Shown piece after piece: positions 55,025 through 63,595 of a stretch of DNA of 64,000 nucleotides (the first letter of the stretch is position 1; each line of letters opens with the position of its first letter). The translations under genes were made by a program, and so were the position numbers. The DNA comes from Clostridia bacterium. GTDB taxonomy: Bacteria; Bacillota; Clostridia; Oscillospirales; CAG-272. Location of the stretch: positions 1 through 64,000 of the forward strand of contig JAGAMD010000025.1 in NCBI GenBank assembly GCA_017624905.1, in the 5' to 3' direction. Under the pieces are notes generated by a model, which saw only the letters and a program-made list of their open reading frames with translations, was not told where the DNA came from and ran no database searches.

Positions 55025-55675
55025 ATGGAAAGTTACAAGAGAGAATTTATTGAGTTTTTACAAAATGCAGGAGTTTTGAAGTTCGGTGATTTTACAGCTA
55101 AAAGTGGTAGAAAAATCCCATATTTTATAAACGCAGGTGAGATTAAAACAGGTGAAAATATTGCAAAGCTCGGCGAGTTCTATGCTAAGGCATATTTTGA
55201 CAAGGTAGGCAAGAAGCAAACTGCACTTTATGGCCCTGCTTACAAAGGAATTTCAATTGCAGTTTCAGCATCTGTTGCACTTGCAAAGGAAGGACTAAAC
55301 CTACCATTCTTCTTTAACCGCAAGGAGGTTAAGGACCACGGTGAGGGCGGTATGTTTGTAGGCTACAAGCCTGTTGCAGGAGACGAAATCGTTATCGTTG
55401 AGGACGTAATTACTGCCGGTACTGCTATTCGTGAAACTATGGAAATCATGAAAGGCGTAGAGGGTGCAAAGGTTGTTGCTTGCTTTGTAATGGTTGACCG
55501 TAAGGAAAAGGGCAAGGGCGAAAAGGGCGCAATGGTTGAAATCGAGGAGGAATTTGGCTTCCCTGTATATTCAGTTGTTGACGTTTACGATATTATCGAG
55601 TACCTAAGCGAGGACGAGGCAAACAAGGAAAACGTTGATAGAATTAAGAACTATCTAACAGTTTACGGCGCTTGA
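55025..55675 (+). CDS. pyrE: Orotate phosphoribosyltransferase
   Basis: 216 residues. The PRPP-binding motif is IVIVEDVITAGTAIRE. FGDFTAKSGRKIPYFINAGE and ALYGPAYKGISIAVSASVAL are typical of the longer PyrE type found in Clostridia. PyrE joins orotate with PRPP to give OMP. The upstream AGGAG fits the ATG. It lies isolated between structured elements G and F. Confidence 0.95.
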   Translation: MESYKREFIEFLQNAGVLKFGDFTAKSGRKIPYFINAGEIKTGENIAKLGEFYAKAYFDKVGKKQTALYGPAYKGISIAVSASVALAKEGLNLPFFFNRKEVKDHGEGGMFVGYKPVAGDEIVIVEDVITAGTAIRETMEIMKGVEGAKVVACFVMVDRKEKGKGEKGAMVEIEEEFGFPVYSVVDVYDIIEYLSEDEANKENVDRIKNYLTVYGA

Positions 55676-55731
55676 TGGTGAATAATGAGCGAGATTTACG
55701 TCGCGACATTTGTAAATAAAACACTATCAAG

Positions 55732-55931
55732 GGATTTAGAGGGTGAGGGAAAAGCCGTGAACGCGTACGCGTAGGCGTACTTGTGTACGGTAGAGTAGCG
55801 GTCGCGGTTAGAAAAGCAAAAATGAGATTTTTCAGAAGAAAAATCTCTACCTTAAAAGGTACGTTGTCGTCTTGACAGATTAATTTTTTAAAAGAAAAGT
55901 TGCTTTTCGTTTTCACCAGCCTGTAAATTCC
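55732..55931 (-). repeat. Intergenic structured element, copy F
   Basis: Minus-strand copy between pyrE and pyrB, closest in sequence to copy E (both share the linker TCAAGACGAYAACG and TTAAGGTAGAGATTTTT in minus sense). Outer stem: GGATTTA-N-AGG with CCT-N-TAAATTCC. The inner stem is GAAAAGCAA with TTGCTTTTC, one base off. The internal hairpin is GAGATTTTT/AAAAATCTC. Cap: CGTAC (55776-55780) with GTACG (55785-55789). Confidence 0.8.
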
Positions 55932-55947
55932 GCATAAAGGAGAAAAT

Positions 55948-56859
55948 ATGAGAAGTCTTATAGATATAAAAGAATTAAGCGTTGAAGAAATTGATTCTTT
56001 GATTGAAACAGCACTTGATATAATTGACAATCCACAAAAATATAGTGAGAAATGTAAGGGCAAAAAGCTTGCTACACTTTTCTTTGAGCCATCAACAAGA
56101 ACAAGACTCAGCTTTGAGGCTGCTATGTATGAGCTGGGTGGAAATGTGCTTGGATTTTCCGAGGCACAAAGCTCAAGCTCTGCAAAGGGAGAGAGTGTTG
56201 CTGACACAGCAAAGATGATTTCCTGCTATGCAGATATTATTGCTATGCGTCATCCAAAGGAGGGCGCACCACTTGTTGCGTCTATGAATGCAACTATTCC
56301 TGTTGTCAATGCAGGTGATGGTGGACATAACCACCCAACACAAACACTTGCAGACCTACTAACAATCAAGCGTAAGAAGGGCAAATTTGATGGCTTGACA
56401 GTTGGTCTTTGCGGCGACTTAAAGTTCGGCAGAACCGTACATTCGCTTATCAACGCATTAAATAGATATAACGGCATTAAGTTTGTGCTTATTTCTCCTG
56501 ATGAATTAAAGGTGCCAAGCTATGTAAAGAATGAAATTACAAAGGCGGGCAAGGAGTACGTAGAAACTAAGGATTTAGTTGAGGCACTACCAAGCCTTGA
56601 TATTCTTTATATGACAAGAGTACAAAAGGAGCGCTTCTTTAACGAGGAGGACTACCTACGCTTAAAGGACAGCTATATCTTAGATCCTGCAAAGCTAACA
56701 TACGCAAAGAAGGATTTATCAATAATGCATCCACTACCAAGAGTTAATGAAATTAGCGTTAAGGTAGATAGTGATCCACGTGCACACTATTTTGAACAGG
56801 CACTAAACGGAAAATATATGCGTATGGCATTGATTTTAATGCTTCTCGGCATTAAATAA
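55948..56859 (+). CDS. pyrB: Aspartate carbamoyltransferase catalytic subunit
   Basis: 303 residues. The carbamoyl-phosphate site is [34 protein letters not shown] carries the loop with Ser and Lys. [18 protein letters not shown] and [10 protein letters not shown] are the His and Leu-Pro motifs. It condenses carbamoyl phosphate with aspartate. GGAG precedes the ATG. pyrI follows after 13 bp, so the holoenzyme is of the catalytic-plus-regulatory type. Confidence 0.97.
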   Translation: MRSLIDIKELSVEEIDSLIETALDIIDNPQKYSEKCKGKKLATLFFEPSTRTRLSFEAAMYELGGNVLGFSEAQSSSSAKGESVADTAKMISCYADIIAMRHPKEGAPLVASMNATIPVVNAGDGGHNHPTQTLADLLTIKRKKGKFDGLTVGLCGDLKFGRTVHSLINALNRYNGIKFVLISPDELKVPSYVKNEITKAGKEYVETKDLVEALPSLDILYMTRVQKERFFNEEDYLRLKDSYILDPAKLTYAKKDLSIMHPLPRVNEISVKVDSDPRAHYFEQALNGKYMRMALILMLLGIK

Positions 56860-56872
56860 GGGGAGGTAGACT

Positions 56873-57289
56873 ATGAAAATTGAAGAAATCAAAAACGGAA
56901 TAGTTATCGACCATATAACCGCCGGCAAGGGCGAGGAGCTATATACACTTTTGGGCCTTGACAAGCTGGAAATTCCTGTTGCAATAATGAAAAATATGAA
57001 CAGTGCAAAGATGGGCAAAAAGGACATTATCAAAATAGATGGTGTTGTTGAATTAAGCACCGATATTATCGGCTATATCGACCCGTGTGCAACTGTTAAT
57101 ATAATTAAGGAAGGGAAAACCGCTTCTAAGTATGGTGTTTCCTTGCCACGTGAGCTAAAGAATGTTATTTCTTGTAAAAATCCAAGATGTATAACCTCTT
57201 GTGAGCAGGAGCTTGACCAAATCTTTAAGCTAACGGATGAGGAAAACAGAGAGTATAGATGTCTATACTGTGAAACAAAAGCTAAATGA
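56873..57289 (+). CDS. pyrI: Aspartate carbamoyltransferase regulatory subunit
   Basis: 138 residues. The nucleotide-binding domain has GIVIDHITAGKGEELYTLLG. The zinc domain has four Cys in CKNPRCITSCEQE and YRCLYCE. PyrI gives the enzyme allosteric control by CTP and ATP. It is a little shorter than the enteric protein (about 150). It ends the operon; element H1 follows 3 bp later. Confidence 0.94.
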   Translation: MKIEEIKNGIVIDHITAGKGEELYTLLGLDKLEIPVAIMKNMNSAKMGKKDIIKIDGVVELSTDIIGYIDPCATVNIIKEGKTASKYGVSLPRELKNVISCKNPRCITSCEQELDQIFKLTDEENREYRCLYCETKAK

Positions 57290-57291
57290 GC

Positions 57292-57514
57292 CAAGGGCGC
57301 ATTAGTAGGCATAGACCAAAAAGCACAATTACGATGCAAAAGCTTGTGCTACCCAACTGTTTAGTTCTATAAACAAAGATATTAATAATGTAGAAAACAG
57401 GCAAAAAGCCTGTTTTCTTTTTTATGTGCTTTTTTATGCACGACTGCTACTCTGCAGTACCAAGTACAGCGACGACTACGCACTCGTGCATTCTATACCC
57501 ACTACTGTCCCTTG
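57292..57514 (+). repeat. Intergenic structured element, copy H1
   Basis: Outer stem: CAAGGG (57292-57297) with CCCTTG (57509-57514), plus TAGTAG with CTACTG inside. The inner stem is AAAAAGCACA with TGTGCTTTTT. The internal hairpin is CAGGC-AAAAA-GCCTG after ATTAATAATGTA, followed by TTTTCTTTTTT. Cap: GTAC (57457-57460) with GTAC (57464-57467), then GCGACGA; its base GCACGA pairs with TCGTGC. It touches copy H2. Confidence 0.82.
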
Positions 57515-57744
57515 AGCGATGGTCAGAACGGGTAAAATCGAAATCACGAAAAAAGCAATTAGTGCATCGATTATAAGGACGCTATGGATTTCCCGTTTTA
57601 ATAACAAATAAGTATTAATGTCGAAAACGCACACCAAATGGTGTGCGTTTTCCTCTTGTGATTTCTATACACGACTATCGCTCCGACATACGCCAGTATG
57701 CCTCTCGCTCTATTCGTGCATTTTTTCTCCGTCCTGATTCCTCT
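57514..57744 (+). repeat. Intergenic structured element, copy H2
   Basis: Tandem with H1 and most like copy C1 (both start GTCARAACGGG and end CTCCGYCYTGAT). Outer stem: TCAGAACGG with CCGTCCTGA. The inner stem is GAAATCACG with TGTGATTTC. The internal hairpin is CGCACAC/GTGTGCG. The cap is CATAC (57689-57693) with GTATG (57698-57702), so the G-C pair of the usual cap has become A-T. Bases 57745-57917 hold the sigma-factor leader, with TGTAACC at 57832. Confidence 0.8.
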
Positions 57745-57917
57745 ATGTGAGACTGGTGATTTTTGTAGGGGAGGCTATTTGGCTTCCGCTTTTTCTATTG
57801 AAAAAAATTTTTATTAATGTTACAATAAATATGTAACCTTTATATTCCAAATTCCGTTTTTATAGTTGAAAGGTGCCTTTGATCTCGTTTTGAGTAACGC
57901 AGAAGGAGGTGAGCACG

Positions 57918-58469
57918 GTGGATGACAAAAGAATAGTTGAAATGCTCTTTTTAAGAGATGAAAAAGCATTAGAGGAAGCACAAAAGCAATATGGTAGGTT
58001 ATGCCACTATGTTGCCAACAACATATTAAATTCTCCACTTGATGCACAGGAGTGTGTTAATGATACACTGCTTCGTGCTTGGAATTCCATTCCACCAAAC
58101 AAGCCACAAAAGCTTGGTGCTTATCTTGTGAAAATTGCACGTAATGTTGCAATTGACAAGTATAATCAAAGCAAGGCAATAAAGAGAAGAGGCTCTGAAA
58201 ACGCACTTGTTTTTGAGGAGCTAGAGGAGCTTATAACCAAGGACGAGTCCATAGTTGACGAGCTTACCTTAAAGGAATGTATCAACACCTTTTTGCGTTC
58301 ACTATCTAAAGCAAGGCGTATTATTTTTGTGCAAAGATACTTTTATCATTCGTCGATAAAGGAAATTGCAAAAAACAACAGCTTAAGCGAAAGCAATGTC
58401 AAGGTGATATTATCAAGGCTAAGAGATAGCTTTAAAAATCACCTTAAGAAATTTGGAATGGAGGTATAA
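57918..58469 (+). CDS. ECF-type RNA polymerase sigma factor
   Basis: 183 residues. Region 2 is CHYVANNILNSPLDAQECVN with the following DTLLRAWNSIPP, and region 4 is SIKEIAKNNSLSESNVKVIL. There is no other domain. The start is GTG at 57918, 7 bp after AAGGAGGT; an in-frame GTG at 57909 overlaps that site. The next gene starts 1 bp after its stop and encodes a membrane protein with an N-terminal cytoplasmic stretch, the usual place of an anti-sigma factor. The pair probably forms a signalling unit. Confidence 0.9.
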   Translation: MDDKRIVEMLFLRDEKALEEAQKQYGRLCHYVANNILNSPLDAQECVNDTLLRAWNSIPPNKPQKLGAYLVKIARNVAIDKYNQSKAIKRRGSENALVFEELEELITKDESIVDELTLKECINTFLRSLSKARRIIFVQRYFYHSSIKEIAKNNSLSESNVKVILSRLRDSFKNHLKKFGMEV

Positions 58470-58470
58470 T

Positions 58471-60474
58471 ATGAAAAGAAAAGACCTGGATAAGATGCTA
58501 AATCTTATTGACGATGAGCTTTTAGAGGAAGCAAAGCCGTCAAAAAAGCCTAAAGCAACAAAAAAGCCGAAAAGCTACTTTATTCAACTTGCAGTATGTG
58601 TTGCGTGTTTTTTACTCGTTCTAAATGTTTCTATTTTAACACCTATTTTAATTGCTAGAAATTTTGAAAATAATGGCAACAGCACAGAGCAAGGAACAAT
58701 TATAAACAATAGCTTCAGTAACATAATCTTTAACTCTCAAGGTGGGCAAAAAACAGAGGTTGTTTTGTCAAGCCCCATTTCGTTAATCCCCGACAAATAC
58801 AATAGCCTAAAATCTCTATTAAAGAACAAGTTTCCCGGTCTAAATGAAGATGCAGTTGAGGATAATATAAAGGAAGAAATTGATTCAAGCGACAAAGACG
58901 AGAGCCTAGAGGACGCAACCGAAAAATACGAGGAGACAACCGATTTGCAGGTGGGCGGAGTTGTTGAGGGAGATTTACTAAAGCGCTCAAGCAAGTATTT
59001 ATATTATTTAGACGGACAAACGCTTAGAATTTATTCTATAAAGGGAAACAACTCTAAGCTGGTAAGCCTTTATAATATGAGTAAGATATATAGCTTAATT
59101 AGTGATAGCACAAAGATAAGGGGCGAAAAGGAAAGCACTGACGACGAGCTATATGAGGAAGTGCTCGACAAAGAGGAATACGACAAGCGAGATATAAAAG
59201 AAATGTTTTTAGCAAAGGATCTAAAGACAGTAACAATTGTTTCGCAGGGGTATTTTGAGTTCGACGATGGCAGAAATCATTATATAAGAGAGCTACCATA
59301 TGTGTCGCTGATTTCTCTTAACATTGAGGATGTAAATGATATATATGTAAACAACATATCAATACTATATGGTCGATATGAAAGTGCAAGAGTGGTTGAT
59401 GGCGAAATAATCGTGTTTACAAAATACACACCAAAAAGAGAGAGTGCGATAGTTCCGCAGTATAGTGATGGCTTGGGCTTTAAGCTGTTTGACCACGACA
59501 AAATTTATTATAATGAAGAGACAAGGACAAACAAGTATCTTTTGGCATATCGTATGAACGAAAGCACACTTATAATGAATGATGTCGGCGCTTACCTTGA
59601 CTATGGTGATATAATCTATGTGTCAAAGGACAATATATATCTCACTCACGAATACTACCAAAGAGGAGAGAACGAGCATAAAACAGTAACCGAAATACTA
59701 AGAATTGACTATTCAAATGGTAAGTTTGAAAAAAAGGGAGTATTAAAGGTTGACGGATATTTAAAGGATAGATTCTCACTTGACGAGTATGATGGAGTAT
59801 TACGAGTTGTTACAACTGATAATACAAGAGATGTAAAAACTCTTGATGATTTTGGAACAAGTGCAAACCTATATTGTGCTTTAGTTGATACAATGGAAAT
59901 AAAAGCGAGTGTAATACGCTTTGCACCATCAGGAGAAATAGTACGCTCTGTTAGATTTAAGGATTATAATGCCTATGTATGCACATCAATACAAATAACC
60001 GACCCTGTGTTCTTCTTTGACCTAGGCAACCTAGACAATATTTACTATAAGGACACGGGAACAATTCCGGGCTTTTCAAATACACTTGTTGATTTCGGTA
60101 AGGATTTGCTTGGTATAGGCGTAGACTCCGATTGGAACCTCAAAATAGAGGTATATAGAGAAACCGACACAGGCGTTGAAAGAGTATGCCACTATCTTGT
60201 AAACGGCACCTGCTCCGACGAATACAAGGCATATTTTATCGACAGGAAAAATGGTTTGATTGGTTTGGGAATTTATGATTATAATAGCCAATGGCCAAAC
60301 AGATATGTTCTTCTTAAATACACAGGCGATGGCTTTATGGCGGTAATCGACAAGGAAATGAACGGAGATATGGATTTAATGAGAGCAACCTTGGTTGATG
60401 GTTGGTTCTATATAATCTCAGATAGTGACTTTGTTGTAAGAGAAATCCCGTATTCCATAGCAAAAAGATATTAA
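58471..60474 (+). CDS. Membrane-anchored beta-propeller protein, putative anti-sigma partner
   Basis: 667 residues. A basic cytoplasmic part of about 40 residues (LLEEAKPSKKPKATKKPK) is followed by one membrane helix (FIQLAVCVACFLLVLNVSI) and a large extracellular domain of repeated beta strands. The words VEGDLLKRSSKYLYYLDGQT and NKYLLAYRMNESTL are typical of the C-terminal beta-propeller family. AGGAGG-like GGAGG precedes the ATG at 58471. Co-transcription with the ECF sigma gene suggests it holds or releases the sigma factor in response to an outside signal. This is inference from context. Confidence 0.75.
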   Translation: MKRKDLDKMLNLIDDELLEEAKPSKKPKATKKPKSYFIQLAVCVACFLLVLNVSILTPILIARNFENNGNSTEQGTIINNSFSNIIFNSQGGQKTEVVLSSPISLIPDKYNSLKSLLKNKFPGLNEDAVEDNIKEEIDSSDKDESLEDATEKYEETTDLQVGGVVEGDLLKRSSKYLYYLDGQTLRIYSIKGNNSKLVSLYNMSKIYSLISDSTKIRGEKESTDDELYEEVLDKEEYDKRDIKEMFLAKDLKTVTIVSQGYFEFDDGRNHYIRELPYVSLISLNIEDVNDIYVNNISILYGRYESARVVDGEIIVFTKYTPKRESAIVPQYSDGLGFKLFDHDKIYYNEETRTNKYLLAYRMNESTLIMNDVGAYLDYGDIIYVSKDNIYLTHEYYQRGENEHKTVTEILRIDYSNGKFEKKGVLKVDGYLKDRFSLDEYDGVLRVVTTDNTRDVKTLDDFGTSANLYCALVDTMEIKASVIRFAPSGEIVRSVRFKDYNAYVCTSIQITDPVFFFDLGNLDNIYYKDTGTIPGFSNTLVDFGKDLLGIGVDSDWNLKIEVYRETDTGVERVCHYLVNGTCSDEYKAYFIDRKNGLIGLGIYDYNSQWPNRYVLLKYTGDGFMAVIDKEMNGDMDLMRATLVDGWFYIISDSDFVVREIPYSIAKRY

Positions 60475-60500
60475 AAAAGGCGACCATGTGTCGCCTTTTT
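60474..60500. terminator. Bidirectional terminator between convergent genes
   Basis: AAAAAGGCGAC (60474-60484) pairs with GTCGCCTTTTT (60490-60500). It serves the propeller gene on the plus strand and glycerate kinase on the minus strand. Confidence 0.9.
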
Positions 60501-60503
60501 GTT

Positions 60504-61622
60504 TTATTTCAAGCTTAAAAACAGCTCGTTGGCTTTTTTGGAATAGACCTCTTTTGCCTTATTTATTGCGTATTCGGTATCAACTCCGTCGCCGACCAAG
60601 GTATAGATTTTCTTTACTCCTATATCGTAAACCGATTCGTAGCCATCACCTGTGCATCCGGCAATGCAGAGAAGCGGGACATTATGCTTTTGACATCTTT
60701 TGCCGATGCCCGATAGCACCTTGCCACTTGCACTCTGCGAGTCGATTCGTCCCTCACCCGAGATAACATAGTCAGCATCTTTAAGTGATGAATCAAAATC
60801 AACAAGGTCAAGCAGTGTTTCAATTCCGGATGTCATTTTTGCGTTAACGAACACACAAAGAGCTGCACCTATTCCACCGGCAGCACCGCCACCGATAATT
60901 TTATCTGCCTCAACGCCGAGGTCTTTTTTTATTACACTTGCGTAATTTTCCATACCGCTCTCAAGCAGTAAAAGTGAATCCTTGCAAGCACCCTTTTGTG
61001 GGCCGTATACATATGTTGCACCGTTTTCACCGAGTAGGGTGTTTTCAACATCGCACATAACAGTAAAGTTAGCTTCCTTAACAAGAGGACAAAGGCAGGA
61101 AATATCAATTTTATCAATTAAACCAAGATTTTTACCCACCCCGTGTACGATTTTTCCGTCTTTATCAAGAAATTTTACACCGAGTGCTGACATACAGCCA
61201 ATTCCACCGTCGTTAGTGGCTGAGCCACCAATTGCAACAACTATATCACGATAGCCACTCTTTAGTGCGTGTAAAATAAGCTCACCTGTACCATAGGTGC
61301 TTGTGTTTAGTGGGTTTTGCTCCTCTTTTGTAAGTAAGGTCAGTCCACTTGCTTCGCTTAGTGCAATTATAGCAGTTTTGCCAAGCACTACATATGATGA
61401 TTTTATGCTTCTTAATAGTGGGTCAGACACAAAAGCCTCGACACGCCTCGCACTTTTTTGGCAAAGAAACGCATCAAGAGTTCCCTCACCGCCGTCTGCA
61501 ATCAAAAATGAGGTATGACTAGCCTGTGGGAATACGCTATTAAGCTCTTTTTCAAGAATTTTTGATATTTCAAGGCTTGAAAGAGAGCCCTTAAATGAGT
61601 CCGATGCAAAAATAAAGTTCAT
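60504..61622 (-). CDS. Glycerate kinase
   Basis: 372 residues of the bacterial type I glycerate kinase (GarK/GlxK) family. FIFASDSFKGSLSSLEISKI is the N-terminus. IADGGEGTLDAFL, VAIGGSATNDGGIGC and GEGRIDSQSASGKVLSGIG are the conserved blocks. It phosphorylates D-glycerate to 2-phosphoglycerate, which enters glycolysis. The ATG at 61622 follows AGAGGAGG; the frame extends to 61682 without a site. It is monocistronic. Confidence 0.94.
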   Translation of the reverse strand: MNFIFASDSFKGSLSSLEISKILEKELNSVFPQASHTSFLIADGGEGTLDAFLCQKSARRVEAFVSDPLLRSIKSSYVVLGKTAIIALSEASGLTLLTKEEQNPLNTSTYGTGELILHALKSGYRDIVVAIGGSATNDGGIGCMSALGVKFLDKDGKIVHGVGKNLGLIDKIDISCLCPLVKEANFTVMCDVENTLLGENGATYVYGPQKGACKDSLLLLESGMENYASVIKKDLGVEADKIIGGGAAGGIGAALCVFVNAKMTSGIETLLDLVDFDSSLKDADYVISGEGRIDSQSASGKVLSGIGKRCQKHNVPLLCIAGCTGDGYESVYDIGVKKIYTLVGDGVDTEYAINKAKEVYSKKANELFLSLK

Positions 61623-61721
61623 AGCTAACCTCCTCTTTGTATTTACAAGCTTATCATACCATAAATAACCGCCCTCAGTCAAGAAAAATGCTTTACTTTG
61701 CTAATATAATATGCTACAATT

Positions 61722-61760
61722 AAAATAGTCAAGATGTATAAACATCTTGAAGACTATTTT
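61722..61760 (+). promoter_or_regulatory. Leader hairpin before the alpha-galactosidase gene
   Basis: AAAATAGTC and AAGATG pair with CATCTT and GACTATTTT around TATAAA, with a 3-base bulge (GAA). The hairpin ends in TATTTTTAC just before the ribosome binding site GAGGTGA. It can act as an attenuator or protect the mRNA end. A TATAAT at 61705-61710 is a possible -10 box. Confidence 0.5.
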
Positions 61761-61774
61761 TACGAGGTGAAGCT

Positions 61775-63394
61775 ATGAAGCTACGTATTCCTGATTATGT
61801 CTGCCTATATCACGAGGGTAAGGACGAATTTTCTAACAAGTCTTTAAGCACAAGCTTGAAATCAAATGATGGAGAGGTCAAATTTGAGCTTGATGGAAAT
61901 AAGCTTAAGGTTTTTGCAACTACATATACAAAGGGAGCAAAATATTTACAGCTCCGTTGGAATACTAATACAAGGAAGGATGTAAGGGTGCTTGGCGATG
62001 CTTACGAGCGTGGCTATGGCGATTTGCAATGGCAGTCAATCCGTCCGGAAAGAACTATGCCTTGGTATATGGCGGTATCAAACGGTAGCGATTCTTGTCT
62101 TGATTATAATGGCAGATTTACAGAGTGCTTTGGTGTTATGGTACAGCCAAATGCTATGTGCTTTTGGCAATACGATACCAAGGGAATAACGCTTTGGCTT
62201 GATATAAGAAACGGTGGAAACGGCACACAGCTCGCTGGCAGAATGCTTGAGTGTGCAACTGTTGTTTTCTCTGAATATAAGGATATGAGTGCTTACCGAG
62301 CAGTTAGTGAGTTCTGTGGTGAGCTATCTCCAAATCCATATTTGCCCGACCATAAGGTATACGGCTCTAACAATTGGTACTATGCATATGGCAAAAGCTC
62401 ACAAAAGGAAATAATAGAGGACACTAAGCTTGTGGCAGAAATGTGCAAAGGGCTTGAAAACATACCGTATATGGTAATTGATGATGGTTGGCAGCCGAAT
62501 CCGGTTGATGCACCTTGGGACACGGGAAATGAGCGTTTTCCCGATATGAAGGGACTAGCCGATAAAATGCGTGAGCTTGGCGTACGCCCCGGTATTTGGG
62601 TTCGTTACTTAATTAACGGCAGAGACGACACTGAAAGAAAGATAGAAAAGCCGGAGGGGTGGTATCTTGAAAGACACAATAAGGTGTTTGACCCATCACA
62701 TCCCGAGGTTTTAAATTACGTTGCCGAAACAACCGAAAGACTAACAAAAAAGTGGGGCTATGAATTAATCAAGCACGACTTTTCAACCTTTGATATCTTT
62801 GGTTGGTGGGGCTTTGAAATGCAAGACAAAATCACTTGGGACAAGTGGGGCTTTTACGATAAGACAAGGACAAGCGCAGAGATAGTTAAGAACTTCTATA
62901 AAACAATTAAGGACCACGCAAACGGAGCTGTTATTATAGGCTGTAACTGTATCGGGCATCTGTGTGCAGGACTACATCAGCTCAACCGTACAGGTGATGA
63001 TACAAGTGGCTTTGAATGGTCGAGAACTGCAAAAATGGGCGTAAATACACTTGCGTTTAGAAACACACAAAACGGAAAGCTATTTATGAGCGATGCCGAC
63101 TGCGTTGGTATTACAGGAGCGATTTCGTGGGAGCAAAATAAGGAATGGCTGTTTGCTCTTTCAAGAAGTGGCTCACCGCTCTTTGTCTCCTGTAAACCGG
63201 GCGTACTTAATGAAAGGGAGCTTGACGAGCTAAGAGAAGCTTACAAGGTTGCATCCTACCAAGCTGACGAGCTTGTGCCAATTGACTGGATGGAAACAAC
63301 AACCCCCGAAAGATACCTGTTAAACGGCGAGGAAATCACATTTAATTGGTACACCGAGCAAGGAAATACTTGGTTTGCCGACACAATAAAATAA
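61775..63394 (+). CDS. GH36-related alpha-galactosidase (melibiase-like)
   Basis: 539 residues. An N-terminal beta domain of about 190 residues is followed by a TIM barrel. YMVIDDGWQPNP, GIWVRYL, LIKHDFSTFDIFGWW with the Asp nucleophile, and NRTGDDTSG with the acid/base region match clan GH-D enzymes. There is no signal peptide, so it acts on imported oligosaccharides. GAGGTG precedes the ATG. The next gene is a GH43 enzyme, which suggests a plant-glycan locus continuing beyond the window. Confidence 0.85.
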   Translation: MKLRIPDYVCLYHEGKDEFSNKSLSTSLKSNDGEVKFELDGNKLKVFATTYTKGAKYLQLRWNTNTRKDVRVLGDAYERGYGDLQWQSIRPERTMPWYMAVSNGSDSCLDYNGRFTECFGVMVQPNAMCFWQYDTKGITLWLDIRNGGNGTQLAGRMLECATVVFSEYKDMSAYRAVSEFCGELSPNPYLPDHKVYGSNNWYYAYGKSSQKEIIEDTKLVAEMCKGLENIPYMVIDDGWQPNPVDAPWDTGNERFPDMKGLADKMRELGVRPGIWVRYLINGRDDTERKIEKPEGWYLERHNKVFDPSHPEVLNYVAETTERLTKKWGYELIKHDFSTFDIFGWWGFEMQDKITWDKWGFYDKTRTSAEIVKNFYKTIKDHANGAVIIGCNCIGHLCAGLHQLNRTGDDTSGFEWSRTAKMGVNTLAFRNTQNGKLFMSDADCVGITGAISWEQNKEWLFALSRSGSPLFVSCKPGVLNERELDELREAYKVASYQADELVPIDWMETTTPERYLLNGEEITFNWYTEQGNTWFADTIK

Positions 63395-63404
63395 ACAAAA
63401 TCGT

Positions 63405-63453
63405 GCCTTCCTTACTAGGGGAGGTGTCTTGGCAGAGCCAAGACGGATGAGTA
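63405..63453 (+). repeat. Solo REP-like repeat of the DUF559 type
   Basis: GCCTTCC-TTACTAG-GGGAGG forms the first hairpin and TCTTGGC-AGA-GCCAAGA the second. The conserved end GGATGAGTA follows. It has the same two-hairpin plan and end sequence as the repeats that bound the DUF559 gene at 17822-18318, but no gene. Confidence 0.75.
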
Positions 63454-63477
63454 AACCGTACACAAGAGGAAAAATGT

Positions 63478-63564
63478 ATGCTAATTAAACAAAATCCGGT
63501 ATTAACCGGCTTTCACCCGGATTCTGACAGGCGCCCTTGTGCAAAGGGAGCTGTCACAGAGTGA
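63478..63564 (+). pseudogene. Duplicated 5' end of the GH43 gene, truncated
   Basis: The first 15 codons ([15 protein letters not shown]) and 18 bp before them repeat the true GH43 start at 63596 with a few base changes. After codon 15 the frame runs into a REP-like repeat and stops at 63562. The copy keeps its own ribosome binding site, so a 28-residue peptide could be made. Confidence 0.8.
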
Positions 63565-63577
63565 CTGAGGGATTGTA
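63526..63577 (+). repeat. REP-like repeat of a second type
   Basis: CCCTT-GTGC-AAGGG and GTCAC-AGA-GTGAC are two small hairpins, followed by GAGGGATTGT. Plan and size resemble the DUF559-type repeat but the sequence is different. It sits between the two copies of the GH43 5' end. Confidence 0.7.
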
Positions 63578-63595
63578 ACACAAGAGGAGAAAAGT

